NCBI GenBank assembly: GCA_933822405.4
Contig: CAKOGP040001936.1
Location: 62,001 to 126,000 of the forward strand
Length of the DNA: 64,000 nucleotides
Source: Cylindrotheca closterium
Lineage: Eukaryota > Bacillariophyta > Bacillariophyceae > Bacillariales > Bacillariaceae
Direction: 5' to 3'
Both the position numbers and the translations under genes were made by a program. Of the stretch, positions 40,239 through 49,478 are shown piece by piece. Positions within the stretch are counted from its first letter, which is position 1. Each line of letters begins with the position of its first letter. The notes below the pieces were generated by a model. It did no database searches, was not told where the DNA came from, and saw nothing but the letters and a program-made list of their open reading frames with translations.

Positions 40239-42230
40239 ATGAATGTATTCCGCAAGACCCCTTCCAAGGTAAGTTCTTGGATTGACTGTATTGAAAATGC
40301 AAAACTTCTGTTGGCTAACGCGGACAAATTCCCCCACTCTTTCGACTCGGCAATCAGCGCTCGTCACCCAGTAAAGGGGTGAGCGAAACGGGAGCGACGC
40401 AAGAGAAGGCATCGAAAGTGTTATTCGCTGAAGATTCCATGACAAGTGACCCCGCTGCTAAAGGATCCGATGATAGCGAAACCGACAATGGAGAAAAACG
40501 AGACAAGGCGTACTACAAGAAGCTGCTCGTGCAAGAAAAGGAAGGAAAACGTAAACTCTTTCACGCATTGGTTAAACTTGTCGGAGAGCTGAAGATCTAT
40601 AAGGGAGCACAAAGTCCCAACCAGACTAGTAATCAGGCATGGTATGAAGGAGGGCTTTGGAGAGCTCCTCGTGTGCTTCCCAATATCGAGACACAACAAC
40701 AGAATCAGGATGATCGGACTCGCGTACGACAAGCGGTCAGTTTGAGCGATTTATTCTTCAACTTGGTGATTGTCACTGCTTTTACGCGTGTTGGATTGGT
40801 AATTACTAGGTCCGGGGCGGTGACTACCGATTCCTTTTTATACTTTGCGGTATTCTGGACCATTTGGAGCAAAGAAGCGAGTTATACCACCCGATTCGAC
40901 ACAACCGATCTGAGTGCTAAAGCAGGGACTCTTGTCACTTGCTTTGCAGTACTGTTTGCGAGTCTCTCTGTCAGCGCGCCCATGGACTCAGAAGGGGGAT
41001 CGAGAATCATGATTGCTGGCGCATTTTGTTCCTTGCTGCATTTTGGTCTGATGGCTAGAGTATTCTTTTGGCATAGTCACCAAGCGTCGGATGATACTGT
41101 CGGCAGTCATGTGCAACAGTATGCACTCTTCAATTCGGCAATGAATTTTATGGAATCGATAACATGGATATTGGGAACGCTGTTCTGTCCCAATGGATAC
41201 CGGTGGATTGTGTATACAATTGGTGTTCTCCTCGGCCTACGGATTCCAAGAGCTTTCATGGCGAATGATTTTCATGGTAGGTTGCCAAGTTTTTGGCCAC
41301 AATTCACAAGATGATTCCGTTCGATTCTCATTTCCATTACTTCGTTATATCGTAGCTGCTTGTACCAAGCGAGGAGTCCTATTCATCCTGCTACTGGGGT
41401 TCATGATGCAGTCAGTTGTAGTGGCAGCAACTGACTTTTTTGAGTACACGATTCCGAACGATGAACAGTATGCCTTCATAGGAGCAGCTTGTCTGCTGCT
41501 ATTTTGCATTAAGCTTTTGTATGTGGATGATGCTTCAACTTTGGCAGCTGATCACGCATTGCTTGTCAATCGAACTGCAGCTCTGTTCTTCAACTTGGGA
41601 CAATTCGCACTCTTGTTCAGCACAACTATTATGGGAAGCGGGCTGAACTTGTTGACTCACTCTTACCTGGCCTCGGCAGCTGCACTGCCGGGTAAGGCCA
41701 AGTCGTTGGTATGTGGTGGCTTTTCTGCAGTGCTGATCTGTACGGTCTTCATCAAGTCCATGCACTTGAAGCGTGTTCCAGTAGCGGGGCAACAAAAAGC
41801 TCTGTTCATTGGTGCCTACATTATTCAAACGGTGGCAACAATTGCAATCTCAATGATTACATTCCTCATGTCCATGGGAGAGGGTGGCTACTTCCAAGTG
41901 TTAATGCAAAATGACGTGGAACTAATGTGGGTGTTGACGGGCTTTGCTCTCTTCTTGGTGATCCTCAGTTGGCTTGACGAAGGCCTGGTATTGGCATTGC
42001 AAGATGACGGCGCGGAAAGTGAATATTTGGTCCATCCATTCGGCTTCTGGTGGTGCTTGAAGCCAGAGGTTGATATGGATACAATTCTGGCGGAAGAGCG
42101 CGCTCAAGAGAACCGATACGGTCGCTTGTCGGTCCTGTCGCCGCTCTTGGGGGAATCAGTTGCCAAAAATATGCAAAATTCAATGCGAGGATACGACTCG
42201 ACGGAAAATGTGACATCCACTGATGTGTAG
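40239..42230 (+). CDS. LtrA-family multi-pass membrane protein
   Basis: Three exons, 40239-40268, 40358-41276 and 41356-42230 (introns of 89 and 79 nt; donors GTAAGT and GTAGGT), sum to 608 codons in frame. The first exon is only 30 nt (MNVFRKTPSK). The cytosolic N-terminus is charged. The first membrane helix, VSLSDLFFNLVIVTAFTRVG, is the conserved start of the bacterial low-temperature-requirement A family. About ten further hydrophobic segments follow (for example VLFILLLGFMMQSVVVAA and AALFFNLGQFALLFS). The function of the family is poorly known. Exon 2/3 joining could also use an acceptor at 41310, but that intron would be only 34 nt. Confidence 0.75.
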
Positions 42231-42390
42231 TGCGGGAATGTGTATGTATCGTCAAAAAAGATTTTAGTACAGCGTTTGAATAGTCTTAGATGTGAGATTG
42301 AATATCATTGATTCCTACTGTGCATTCATACTTTTGTTTCAATCATATTCCCTATATTCCCTTATATCTATCACCTACAGTATTGGTAGA

Positions 42391-42864
42391 TTAGTCCATC
42401 TTTTCCAATGGTCGATTGAAACCATTCTTCCTGTTCATATACTGTCGATATTTTCTGGCTTTATTCTTGGCTGCAACGCCTTTGGCCGCCGAGTTCTTGT
42501 TATCCTTGACCTCTTTTCCTTTGGTGGTCCCAAATCCTTGAATTCCCATGAGCATTCTCATCTGATCTTCTTCGTCAAGCCCCTCAAGTTCTTCCTCATG
42601 CACTTCGATAATTGTTTCTTGAGGCTTTGGTTTTGCTTCCTCTTCTTTTCTCCTAATATTTTCATCCAAAGCAGCGGCTAATTCCATGTCTTCCTCCTTC
42701 AATTCCTGCCGCAGCTTTGCCATCCGCTCTTCTCTTTCATTTGCAAACTTTTGCTTTGGTGCTTTTGGTGGAGGCGCACTCTCTCGGCCCTCTCTCTCTT
42801 GTCGTCGTTTTCGACTTCGATAGGACTCGACGTCGTCGTCATGATCGCGATGGTGGTCACTCAT
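42391..42864 (-). CDS. SNRNP27: U4/U6.U5 tri-snRNP 27 kDa protein
   Basis: 157 residues. The C-terminal third is the conserved SNRNP27 (RY1) region: MGIQGFGTTKGKEV, then ARKYRQYMNRKNGFNRPL, nearly as in animals. The N-terminus is short, with an Arg/Asp-rich stretch (HHRDHDDDVESYRSRKRRQ) instead of the long RS domain. The middle is a charged coil. SNRNP27 acts in the tri-snRNP and affects 5' splice-site choice. The match is strong for a small protein. Confidence 0.9.
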   Translation of the reverse strand: MSDHHRDHDDDVESYRSRKRRQEREGRESAPPPKAPKQKFANEREERMAKLRQELKEEDMELAAALDENIRRKEEEAKPKPQETIIEVHEEELEGLDEEDQMRMLMGIQGFGTTKGKEVKDNKNSAAKGVAAKNKARKYRQYMNRKNGFNRPLEKMD

Positions 42865-43137
42865 CTTTTGAGTTTGAATAATTCTTGTAGGCTGTGGTTG
42901 TATTGTGGCAGTGTTTTATTTTTAAGGAATGAATGGTTGCGTTGATGTGTGTGCTCATGTTTGATTGTTTTTCTTGCTGTTTTAGTCGAAGTTGTCCAAG
43001 AGATCTGTGAACTTCTTTAGTTCTGACAACGCATTTTCCTACTCCAACAGACGCAAGCCAGTCCGCGTACATTTCCAAAGAGTGCAACAATCACAACGAA
43101 AAATTGGAAAACAAAGAAGAAAATAGACAACCTGACC

Positions 43138-44321
43138 ATGGTTTTCTTCACTCGCAAATCAAAATCCGTGGAAAGCATACTGCTTGTCCTATTGACTGTG
43201 TTTGTGCTTTCTTGCGCAGCCGTATTTGAGCAAAAGAACGGAACTACCAGTCAATCGGCCGATGAAATTGTAGCTTCCAGTAAGTTCGCATTTGTACTCC
43301 GTTTTGAATCTTTTTCTGTTGATGCAAGTCATCTAAGACCATGGCCTTTTTTACATTTGTGACAGTTCCTTTCCCCGGGGCACAATGGATCGAGAGGATG
43401 GCGACGCCCGAGACCAAGATTACGTTGGAGAATGGCGAAACTTATTCCTCAGCGTATGCTGCCGTTTTGAATGGAGAGCCGTTGGCCAACCCTTGCCGAA
43501 ATTTCAATGCATGGGTCAACTCTATTTTCATTGGACCCAAGACTGCTAGCCGCTTTGTAGAGACCATGGGGGTCGAATGGGGCCATTATCTTCTGTGCTA
43601 TCTTCGTAACATGATTGCAGGAACCTTCATTTACTATGCAACTGCAGGAATCTTCCACTACTTTTGCTACGTTCATCCAATGTCCAAGGAAATCTTCAAG
43701 AACAGAAAAAGACCTGACTCGGCAATCATCTGGAATCAAATTAAGCTGAGTCAGGCAAGTTTGTTCATCTACACTATGCTACCAGTCTTGGACGAATACC
43801 TTATTGAAGCGGGTTACACCAAAACGTACTTTACGGTTGATGAAATTGGAGGCTGGGTACCGCATATTGCCACAATGGCCTTTTACTTTGCGTGTGTTGA
43901 GATTGGAATCTACTGGATGCACCGAACACTACATACCAACAAAACTTTGTACAAACACGTCCACCTGCTCCACCACTCATACAACAAGCCCGAAACGTTG
44001 ACACCCTGGGCTTCCATCGCTTTCCACCCGCTAGATGGCATATTGCAGGCCTCGCCATATGTGTTTCTGTTGCCATTTATTCCTTGCCACTACATTACGC
44101 ATGTTGTCATGGTATTCTTCACTGCTATTTGGGCAACCTACATTCATGATGCCATGGATTTCAACATTGACCCAATCATGGGAAGCAAGTATCACACTGT
44201 CCACCACACACACTACATTTACAACTATGGGCAAATTTTCACGTTTTGTGATCGGTTCTGGGGAACCCTCAAGATTCCAGATGGACCAACCGGAGTTCCA
44301 GCGAAGCGAAAGGGAGTGTAA
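43138..44321 (+). CDS. ERG3: Delta7-sterol C5-desaturase (ERG3 type)
   Basis: Exons 43138-43279 and 43366-44321 (86-nt intron, GTAAGT ... TGACAG) give 365 residues. It introduces the C5 double bond in sterol synthesis, in the ER membrane, with a di-iron site. The three histidine boxes are present in order: HRTLH (HX3H), HLLHH (HX2HH) and HTVHHTHYIYNYG (HX2HH). The family segment GVEWGHYLLCYLRNMIAG and membrane helices are also visible. The first exon encodes a signal-anchor-like stretch (SILLVLLTVFVLSCAAVF). Sterol C4-methyl oxidase is the nearest alternative, but the last box with YNYG favours C5-desaturase. Confidence 0.9.
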
Positions 44322-44796
44322 ATTTGATATTGCGTCCATGTTGTTTTGCTGTGATGGTTCGATGTAATCATGTCCTGGGAATTTGTCGTGTAGGTCCTTT
44401 TACGAAATCAATGAATATCTGTTTTCTCTTTCTCTCTGCAATGGGATAGGTAGTAGTGTTGCTTTATATATAGACGCACATCCCAGACTAGTAGGCAAAC
44501 AACTGAAAATAATGTTCAAAGCTGATTGCTTTGCTGGAGCCAGAATGTCTCGTACCATTTCGGCTCGAACCTCCGCTTTACTGTACTTCCCTTTCTGGTA
44601 CAGGGTTTGGGAAATTTGAGTATTCCAGTGGAACAAACAATCAAGTAGCGATACTACTGTAGACCACCAACTTAATGTCGACAGTGATTCGTTCCTGCTC
44701 ACAAAATGTGGTCACAATCTAACACTTATAATAATATAAAAAATATATCATCTTCTGTTCGAGCATGTGGTGGCAGTTACGCCAGCCAACCTAGCC
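44322..44796. other. Intergenic region left of the retroelement
   Basis: About 475 bp, AT-rich, with no ORF of coding character. The sequence GAACCTAGCC leads directly into the terminal repeat. No target-site duplication is seen, as expected for tyrosine-recombinase elements. Confidence 0.4.
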
Positions 44797-45202
44797 TATC
44801 GAAGATAGCCAACTGGCGCCTACCGCCTGGTTTCTTCCGTGAGGGATTCTTTCTTGGTGTGACTCTGGTGGGTTGTGGTGTGAAGCTGGTCTTTTGGATT
44901 GCGCGCGAAGCGTGCGGTTCCAGAAGACCAGTCTTTGATATCCCGCAAAGCGGAATATCAGAGACTTGCTTGCCTACTAGGTCATGCATTGATGCAAATT
45001 GCAGCAATGCATGGCCTAACAGGGATGTGGAGGGAGGGAAAGAAAGAAATAAACGTATTTCTTGATGTATACTCGCACACAAGTTCGATAAATTGATCGG
45101 ACTTGGTGTTGCGGAGCAATGATGTTGAGACGGTCGTTCGACCGTCGTCAGTATGATGAAAGGAATCCAATGATTCGTTCTCGAGCTTTCGTCTACGTTA
45201 GA
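44797..45202. repeat. Complete terminal repeat (B2-hairpin-A2)
   Basis: 406 bp on the left side of the element. Read on the plus strand it starts TATCGAAGATAGCC and ends GTCTACGTTAGA. It contains inverted repeats: CTGGTCTTTTGGA with TTCCAGAAGACCAG; AGTCTTTGATATC with a matching right arm; TAGGTCATGCATTG (44978-44991) with CAATGCATGGCCTA (45005-45018); and GACGGTCG-TT-CGACCGTC near 45128-45145. It is 1 bp from the next partial copy. Confidence 0.92.
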
Positions 45203-45203
45203 C

Positions 45204-45384
45204 TATCGAAGATAGCCAACTGGCGCCTACCGCCTGGTTTCTTCCGTGAGGGATTCTTTCTTGGTGTGACTCTGGTGGGTTGTGGTGTGAAGCTGGTCTT
45301 TTGGATTGCGCGCGAAGCGTGCGGTTCCAGAAGACCAGTCTTTGATATCCCGCAAAGCGGAATATCAGAGACTTGCTTGCCTAC
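45204..45384. repeat. Partial repeat B1
   Basis: 181 bp identical by eye to the first part of the complete repeat (44797-44977). It ends exactly before the TAGG hairpin segment, which is missing here. It lies between the complete repeat and the tyrosine-recombinase ORF. Confidence 0.92.
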
Positions 45385-45507
45385 CAAAAGTTGATGATCA
45401 TGGTGTAATCAACCAACCACCACAACACACGAGACGCCATAGAAGAAACAAGATGGAAGAAAACAGGAAGAAATAGGAAAGAAGAAAGATCGGAAGGAAA
45501 GATGGAT

Positions 45508-46794
45508 CTAAGAAGAAGGAGAAGAAGAAGAAGAAAATGTCAACTTCATTGCCCCTTGAATTGTTCGCTCAAGCGTGTCACCAATGGATTGAAAGCAGTC
45601 GCGGAGGTAGGTGGGCACAGAGCTCGGAAGCCAGCGTAATCGAAACGCGATTTCGTCATTATTGGCTCCACCTTTTTGTAAGCACACTGCTGCGGTGACC
45701 CGATTGGAATGAGGAACAATTAGATGCCGGTTAATCCGCATATAGTGGTTTGGATTGGGATATGCCAAATCAACGGAACGGCGCATCACTTCAGAGACCT
45801 CCCTGGATTTTAAGAAGTGATAAGAAGACATGGTGCCAGAACTCCATACGCCAATAGGGCAAGTGCCAGGCACACCAAGCATTGTCTTGCGACGAATGAT
45901 ACAAACAGCAGCATCGACAGGACAGTAAATTTGGTGGCCAGTGATCTTGAAGCGCTTCTTCACAAAGTTGAAAGCACTCTTATCATAACGCCAACAAAGC
46001 TCAAGCCACACAACATCACCACGGTTGTATCGTGTTACCAGATGATGGTGTGGGATCAACACATAATCCTTGTCAAAGAAACGAAAATCGATAGCCATCA
46101 TAGCAAGTGGCATTCCCCGGAACGCTTTGGGAACATCATTTTTGTGTGGGATTGTATTGAACAGTTTTCCACGGTCTAAATCGCCTTGAGAATATTCACT
46201 GGCCCGAAAACCAGTGAAAATACCTAAGCGGGTCCAATCATATACACAGTGTACCTTACCAAGGAATGTGGCAGTGGGATCTGGTGAGTTAGCAAGCCAT
46301 TGTTGCAACGCAACAAACATTTCCATGGTAAATGGTTCGTATCGTTCATTTTTCTGTTGCCAACAACGACGATCATGAATTTGCTGAAAGAGAAATGGGT
46401 GATACCGATTTTGCTTGCCGCCATAAGCAGGATCCATAACTTGGATAGGGCGACCTAAGCGATATTGCAAGTATTTGTGAGCTGTTGACAAATAGTTACG
46501 AAGTGTATCCGCTTTCAAATCCTCTTTTTCTTTGGAGTTGTCACCTCGTTTGACATCACGAAGATAAGTGCCAAGTACAAGGATGCAACCGGCATCATCT
46601 AACTTTTGTAAATCGTGCTCGGAAAGTTCTTGTCTGATGCACCAATTGGCAAAAAATTGGGCTCGAGAGTCAAAAGATCTGTCGTTACGCGCCCGTACTG
46701 ATCCCCTGTCGGCGGTTCTTTCAGCGTCAATGCAATCTTGGACAGCAGTTCGAAAGGCAGAAGGCAGATGCGACATGTCTGTAGTTGGGACCAT
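45508..46794 (-). CDS. Tyrosine recombinase of the DIRS-like element
   Basis: The first ATG in this frame is at 46794 (428 residues), but the frame is open to at least 46902. It therefore overlaps the 3' end of the RT ORF by 196-304 nt in another frame, as in DIRS elements. The conserved Arg lies in GIFTGFRASEYSQ. The HxxR box is PHSNRVTAAVCLQKGG, followed by FRLRWLPSSVPTYLRD, which holds the catalytic Tyr. The enzyme would insert the circular cDNA. The C-terminus ends in a Ser run. Expression could need a frameshift or reinitiation, since it lies downstream of two ORFs. Confidence 0.92.
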   Translation of the reverse strand: MVPTTDMSHLPSAFRTAVQDCIDAERTADRGSVRARNDRSFDSRAQFFANWCIRQELSEHDLQKLDDAGCILVLGTYLRDVKRGDNSKEKEDLKADTLRNYLSTAHKYLQYRLGRPIQVMDPAYGGKQNRYHPFLFQQIHDRRCWQQKNERYEPFTMEMFVALQQWLANSPDPTATFLGKVHCVYDWTRLGIFTGFRASEYSQGDLDRGKLFNTIPHKNDVPKAFRGMPLAMMAIDFRFFDKDYVLIPHHHLVTRYNRGDVVWLELCWRYDKSAFNFVKKRFKITGHQIYCPVDAAVCIIRRKTMLGVPGTCPIGVWSSGTMSSYHFLKSREVSEVMRRSVDLAYPNPNHYMRINRHLIVPHSNRVTAAVCLQKGGANNDEIAFRLRWLPSSVPTYLRDCFQSIGDTLERTIQGAMKLTFSSSSSPSS

Positions 46795-49400
46795 TCCGCG
46801 ATAACGGAGGCCAATGAATTCTCGTGATCTTTTCCTTGAAGTTGTGGTCGACTTAGGGCGTCCGCTGCTCCGTTCTGATTTCCAGGATGATGTTTGGGAC
46901 AAACTTTCATGAGTAATTGAGAGGCTTCAACAAGCAATGCAGAACCTATTCGAGCCAGTCCCTGTAGAAGAGGATCTTTTGTCCTGGATGCTGTCGACAT
47001 CCAAGACACAGCCGTTGTATTATCGATCAATAAAGCTAAAATGTAGCCCCCATCGATGGGGCCGAGAAGTATCACACATTTGATGCAGATCCAAAGGTTG
47101 ATGAGTGCACCCAGATATTCCAATGGGTTGATGTGTAAGAAACCATCAGGTAACGCTGGGTCATTAGATGAGATTTTTATTTCACGCATCTCAAAACCTG
47201 CTTCGACAAGAGTATCACGGGTCAGGCGCCAGAGGAAACTGAAATCAGCACTCCAGCCACCCAAGCCACCATAGCTTGCGTCGGAATATGCACGATGAGT
47301 GTAGTCACGATCCAGGTACAAAGCGATAGGCCGAGACCAAAGTGGGCTGTCCTCAGGCGCCAATAATGTCTCCAACAGTTGATGGATTGTAGCAACTGCC
47401 ACACGCGATAGGTAGATACGAGAACATGTCCACCAGCTTCGTTTGTCGGAGAAGGCATTCTTGGCAGCCTGTGTCAGTGCATTTTGCAAGTTAAAGCTCA
47501 AGAAATTGCCCCATGGTGCAATTTCAGATGCAGATCGGACAATACCAACAATCTTTGCCATCTCACGAGGAGAAACGCAACGTGGACGACGTTTCAGGAT
47601 GTCCAACAACTGTGAGTGCAAGTCTTCCCGTTTGTAGAGTGGCCAAGAAACCGTCATATTGTGTGTATTGATACGAAATCCTAGAAACAAAAAGGTTTCT
47701 GTAACCTCAGGTTCCCACTTTTTGTCCTGGAGGCAGTCACCACGGCGCTTATCACCATGACCAAAAACCTCAAAGGCAGACATCACACTGTGATTGATTG
47801 CTTGCTTGATATGTTCAGCAAAGGCGGCAACTGCATTGTCGTCAACATAGCTAGCATTGTACATTCGAACAAGTTCGGTCACAGACAACGGTGGGTGATG
47901 GGAATCAGCAGGGACCGTGCACAAAGGAGTAGAAGTATCAACGGCAATGGTACATTTACGGACCAGCGCATGTAATTTGTCCAAAGGAACATCAACACGA
48001 CAAGTTGCCAAGACCTCCCGTAGGTCGGCAAGAACACAGTAGAATGATGGAGCATTCCTTGAACCAAACACCTGGCCCACTGGGACAATCAAGTAGTCTG
48101 AGTATACATATGCAAATGCCACAGCTACATCTGGATGATAAAGCACACGTCGAAAGGCGGCTTCAATATCGTCAGCATGAACCAAAATAGGACTTGTCGG
48201 TTTGGTGATGCGCATACGGAGAACTTGACGTAGAAACCTCTTGAACGCAAACTGGTAGTGGATTGGAGGGCACTGCTCACCGGACTTATCTTGCTTTGGT
48301 TTGGGGATATAGGTGTTGATTGATCCTAAGTCGTCAGGACCATTGGAACAGTCAATGCAAATCCGACCTTTACCTTTGTCAAAAACCCACTGGATAGGAT
48401 TAATAACCAGACCTGGGATGAATTGGAACACAAACCGTAAATAGTGAATATGATAAGCCTTCCATTCTTCTTTTGCAAACTTCTCCTCAACTTTGGAAGA
48501 ATTGGCAGCAACTGCTGGATGGTTATCATATTCTTCTCTAAGGACAGTAGCAGACATAGGAGTTGTGTATTGGGCTTTGATAGGAACACCCTCAGTTTGG
48601 ATGCGATAAGCCATTTCAAGTTTGAGTGGTGGGTATTCAGCCGGAACCTCTTTGTTATGCAAAGTAGAGTCAATGACATCCCATTCTGCGTTGAAATCTC
48701 GATCAGAATTGACGTATTCGCCACCCAACCAACGAATGAAATCCCCATGTAGAAAATCGAAACGAAGAAGACCCGCAGAATTGAGCTTTGCCCGTGTAGG
48801 ATCCAACCTTGTCGGAATACCCGTTGTTGGTAGAACACGTGGTTCTTTCAAACAAGCCAGCGAAGTGACAGAGGCAAAGCGACGAAGAGAGGCATATTGA
48901 CGCCACTGAGGCAACGCAATAATCACGTTGTGTCTATCCACTGTCGACAGAAAGCCCCAAGCATAATGAATCATGGATCGAGGGTTGACCTTTGCGTGGG
49001 TGCTGTAGCGATCTTTGTGTACTTTTCCAAAACCCCATTGTCTTTTGCGAGTAGTCTTCCAAGGACGAGAGAAGGGAAACTCCAAAAGCAGAGAATTTTT
49101 CGCCAAAGCCGGAGTCACCAGGGTCAGCACGTTATAATCTGTTTCATCCAAATAGTTGCTTGCCTGTACCAGGTGGGCAATCAGCATAAATGTCGGCTGA
49201 ACTTGTCCATTTCCAGGAATATTTTCATGTAGCGTCTTAGTAGGAGTGTTGAATTTCTTTTCTTTTCCCCATGGTAGACACGGCACAGTCTTAAGAGGCA
49301 ACTCACGAATCGGAAGATATTGCCAGTCCCAATCTCCAGGCCATCTGTTTTTGATCCGAGCTGGTGGTGTCTTGTGAAACCGACGCCTTGGGGGAACCAT
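46599..49400 (-). CDS. Reverse transcriptase-RNase H of the DIRS-like element
   Basis: 933 residues from the ATG at 49400; the frame is open to 49445. The N-terminal ~330 residues are basic without known motifs. The RT domain has RICIDCSNG, ILVHADDIEAAFRRVLYHP (catalytic Asp region), QVFGSRNAPSFY and the YVDD box in NASYVDDNAVAAF. The RNase H domain follows: YSDASYGGLGGW, NPLEYLGALINL, LLIDNTTAVSW and HPGNQNGAADALSR supply the D-E-D-D residues. No methyltransferase domain of the type carried by some DIRS elements was seen. Its start is 78 bp after the gag-like stop. Confidence 0.92.
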   Translation of the reverse strand: MVPPRRRFHKTPPARIKNRWPGDWDWQYLPIRELPLKTVPCLPWGKEKKFNTPTKTLHENIPGNGQVQPTFMLIAHLVQASNYLDETDYNVLTLVTPALAKNSLLLEFPFSRPWKTTRKRQWGFGKVHKDRYSTHAKVNPRSMIHYAWGFLSTVDRHNVIIALPQWRQYASLRRFASVTSLACLKEPRVLPTTGIPTRLDPTRAKLNSAGLLRFDFLHGDFIRWLGGEYVNSDRDFNAEWDVIDSTLHNKEVPAEYPPLKLEMAYRIQTEGVPIKAQYTTPMSATVLREEYDNHPAVAANSSKVEEKFAKEEWKAYHIHYLRFVFQFIPGLVINPIQWVFDKGKGRICIDCSNGPDDLGSINTYIPKPKQDKSGEQCPPIHYQFAFKRFLRQVLRMRITKPTSPILVHADDIEAAFRRVLYHPDVAVAFAYVYSDYLIVPVGQVFGSRNAPSFYCVLADLREVLATCRVDVPLDKLHALVRKCTIAVDTSTPLCTVPADSHHPPLSVTELVRMYNASYVDDNAVAAFAEHIKQAINHSVMSAFEVFGHGDKRRGDCLQDKKWEPEVTETFLFLGFRINTHNMTVSWPLYKREDLHSQLLDILKRRPRCVSPREMAKIVGIVRSASEIAPWGNFLSFNLQNALTQAAKNAFSDKRSWWTCSRIYLSRVAVATIHQLLETLLAPEDSPLWSRPIALYLDRDYTHRAYSDASYGGLGGWSADFSFLWRLTRDTLVEAGFEMREIKISSNDPALPDGFLHINPLEYLGALINLWICIKCVILLGPIDGGYILALLIDNTTAVSWMSTASRTKDPLLQGLARIGSALLVEASQLLMKVCPKHHPGNQNGAADALSRPQLQGKDHENSLASVIAEWSQLQTCRICLLPFELLSKIALTLKEPPTGDQYGRVTTDLLTLEPNFLPIGASDKNFPSTIYKS

Positions 49401-49478
49401 GATCTTTACTCTGTCTGATACCACTGGCTTGGAGTCGTGCTCCACAAGCTGGGCCCCTTCGGGTACCAGTGGATCCCA

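Noticed and set aside
41277..41310. Alternative 34-nt intron in the LtrA gene
   Set aside because: In frame, but far shorter than the other introns here (69-94 nt). The 79-nt version also keeps the frame.
44383..44619. 78-residue ORF between the sterol gene and the retroelement
   Set aside because: No motif and no supporting context; overlapping opposite-strand ORF of the same quality.
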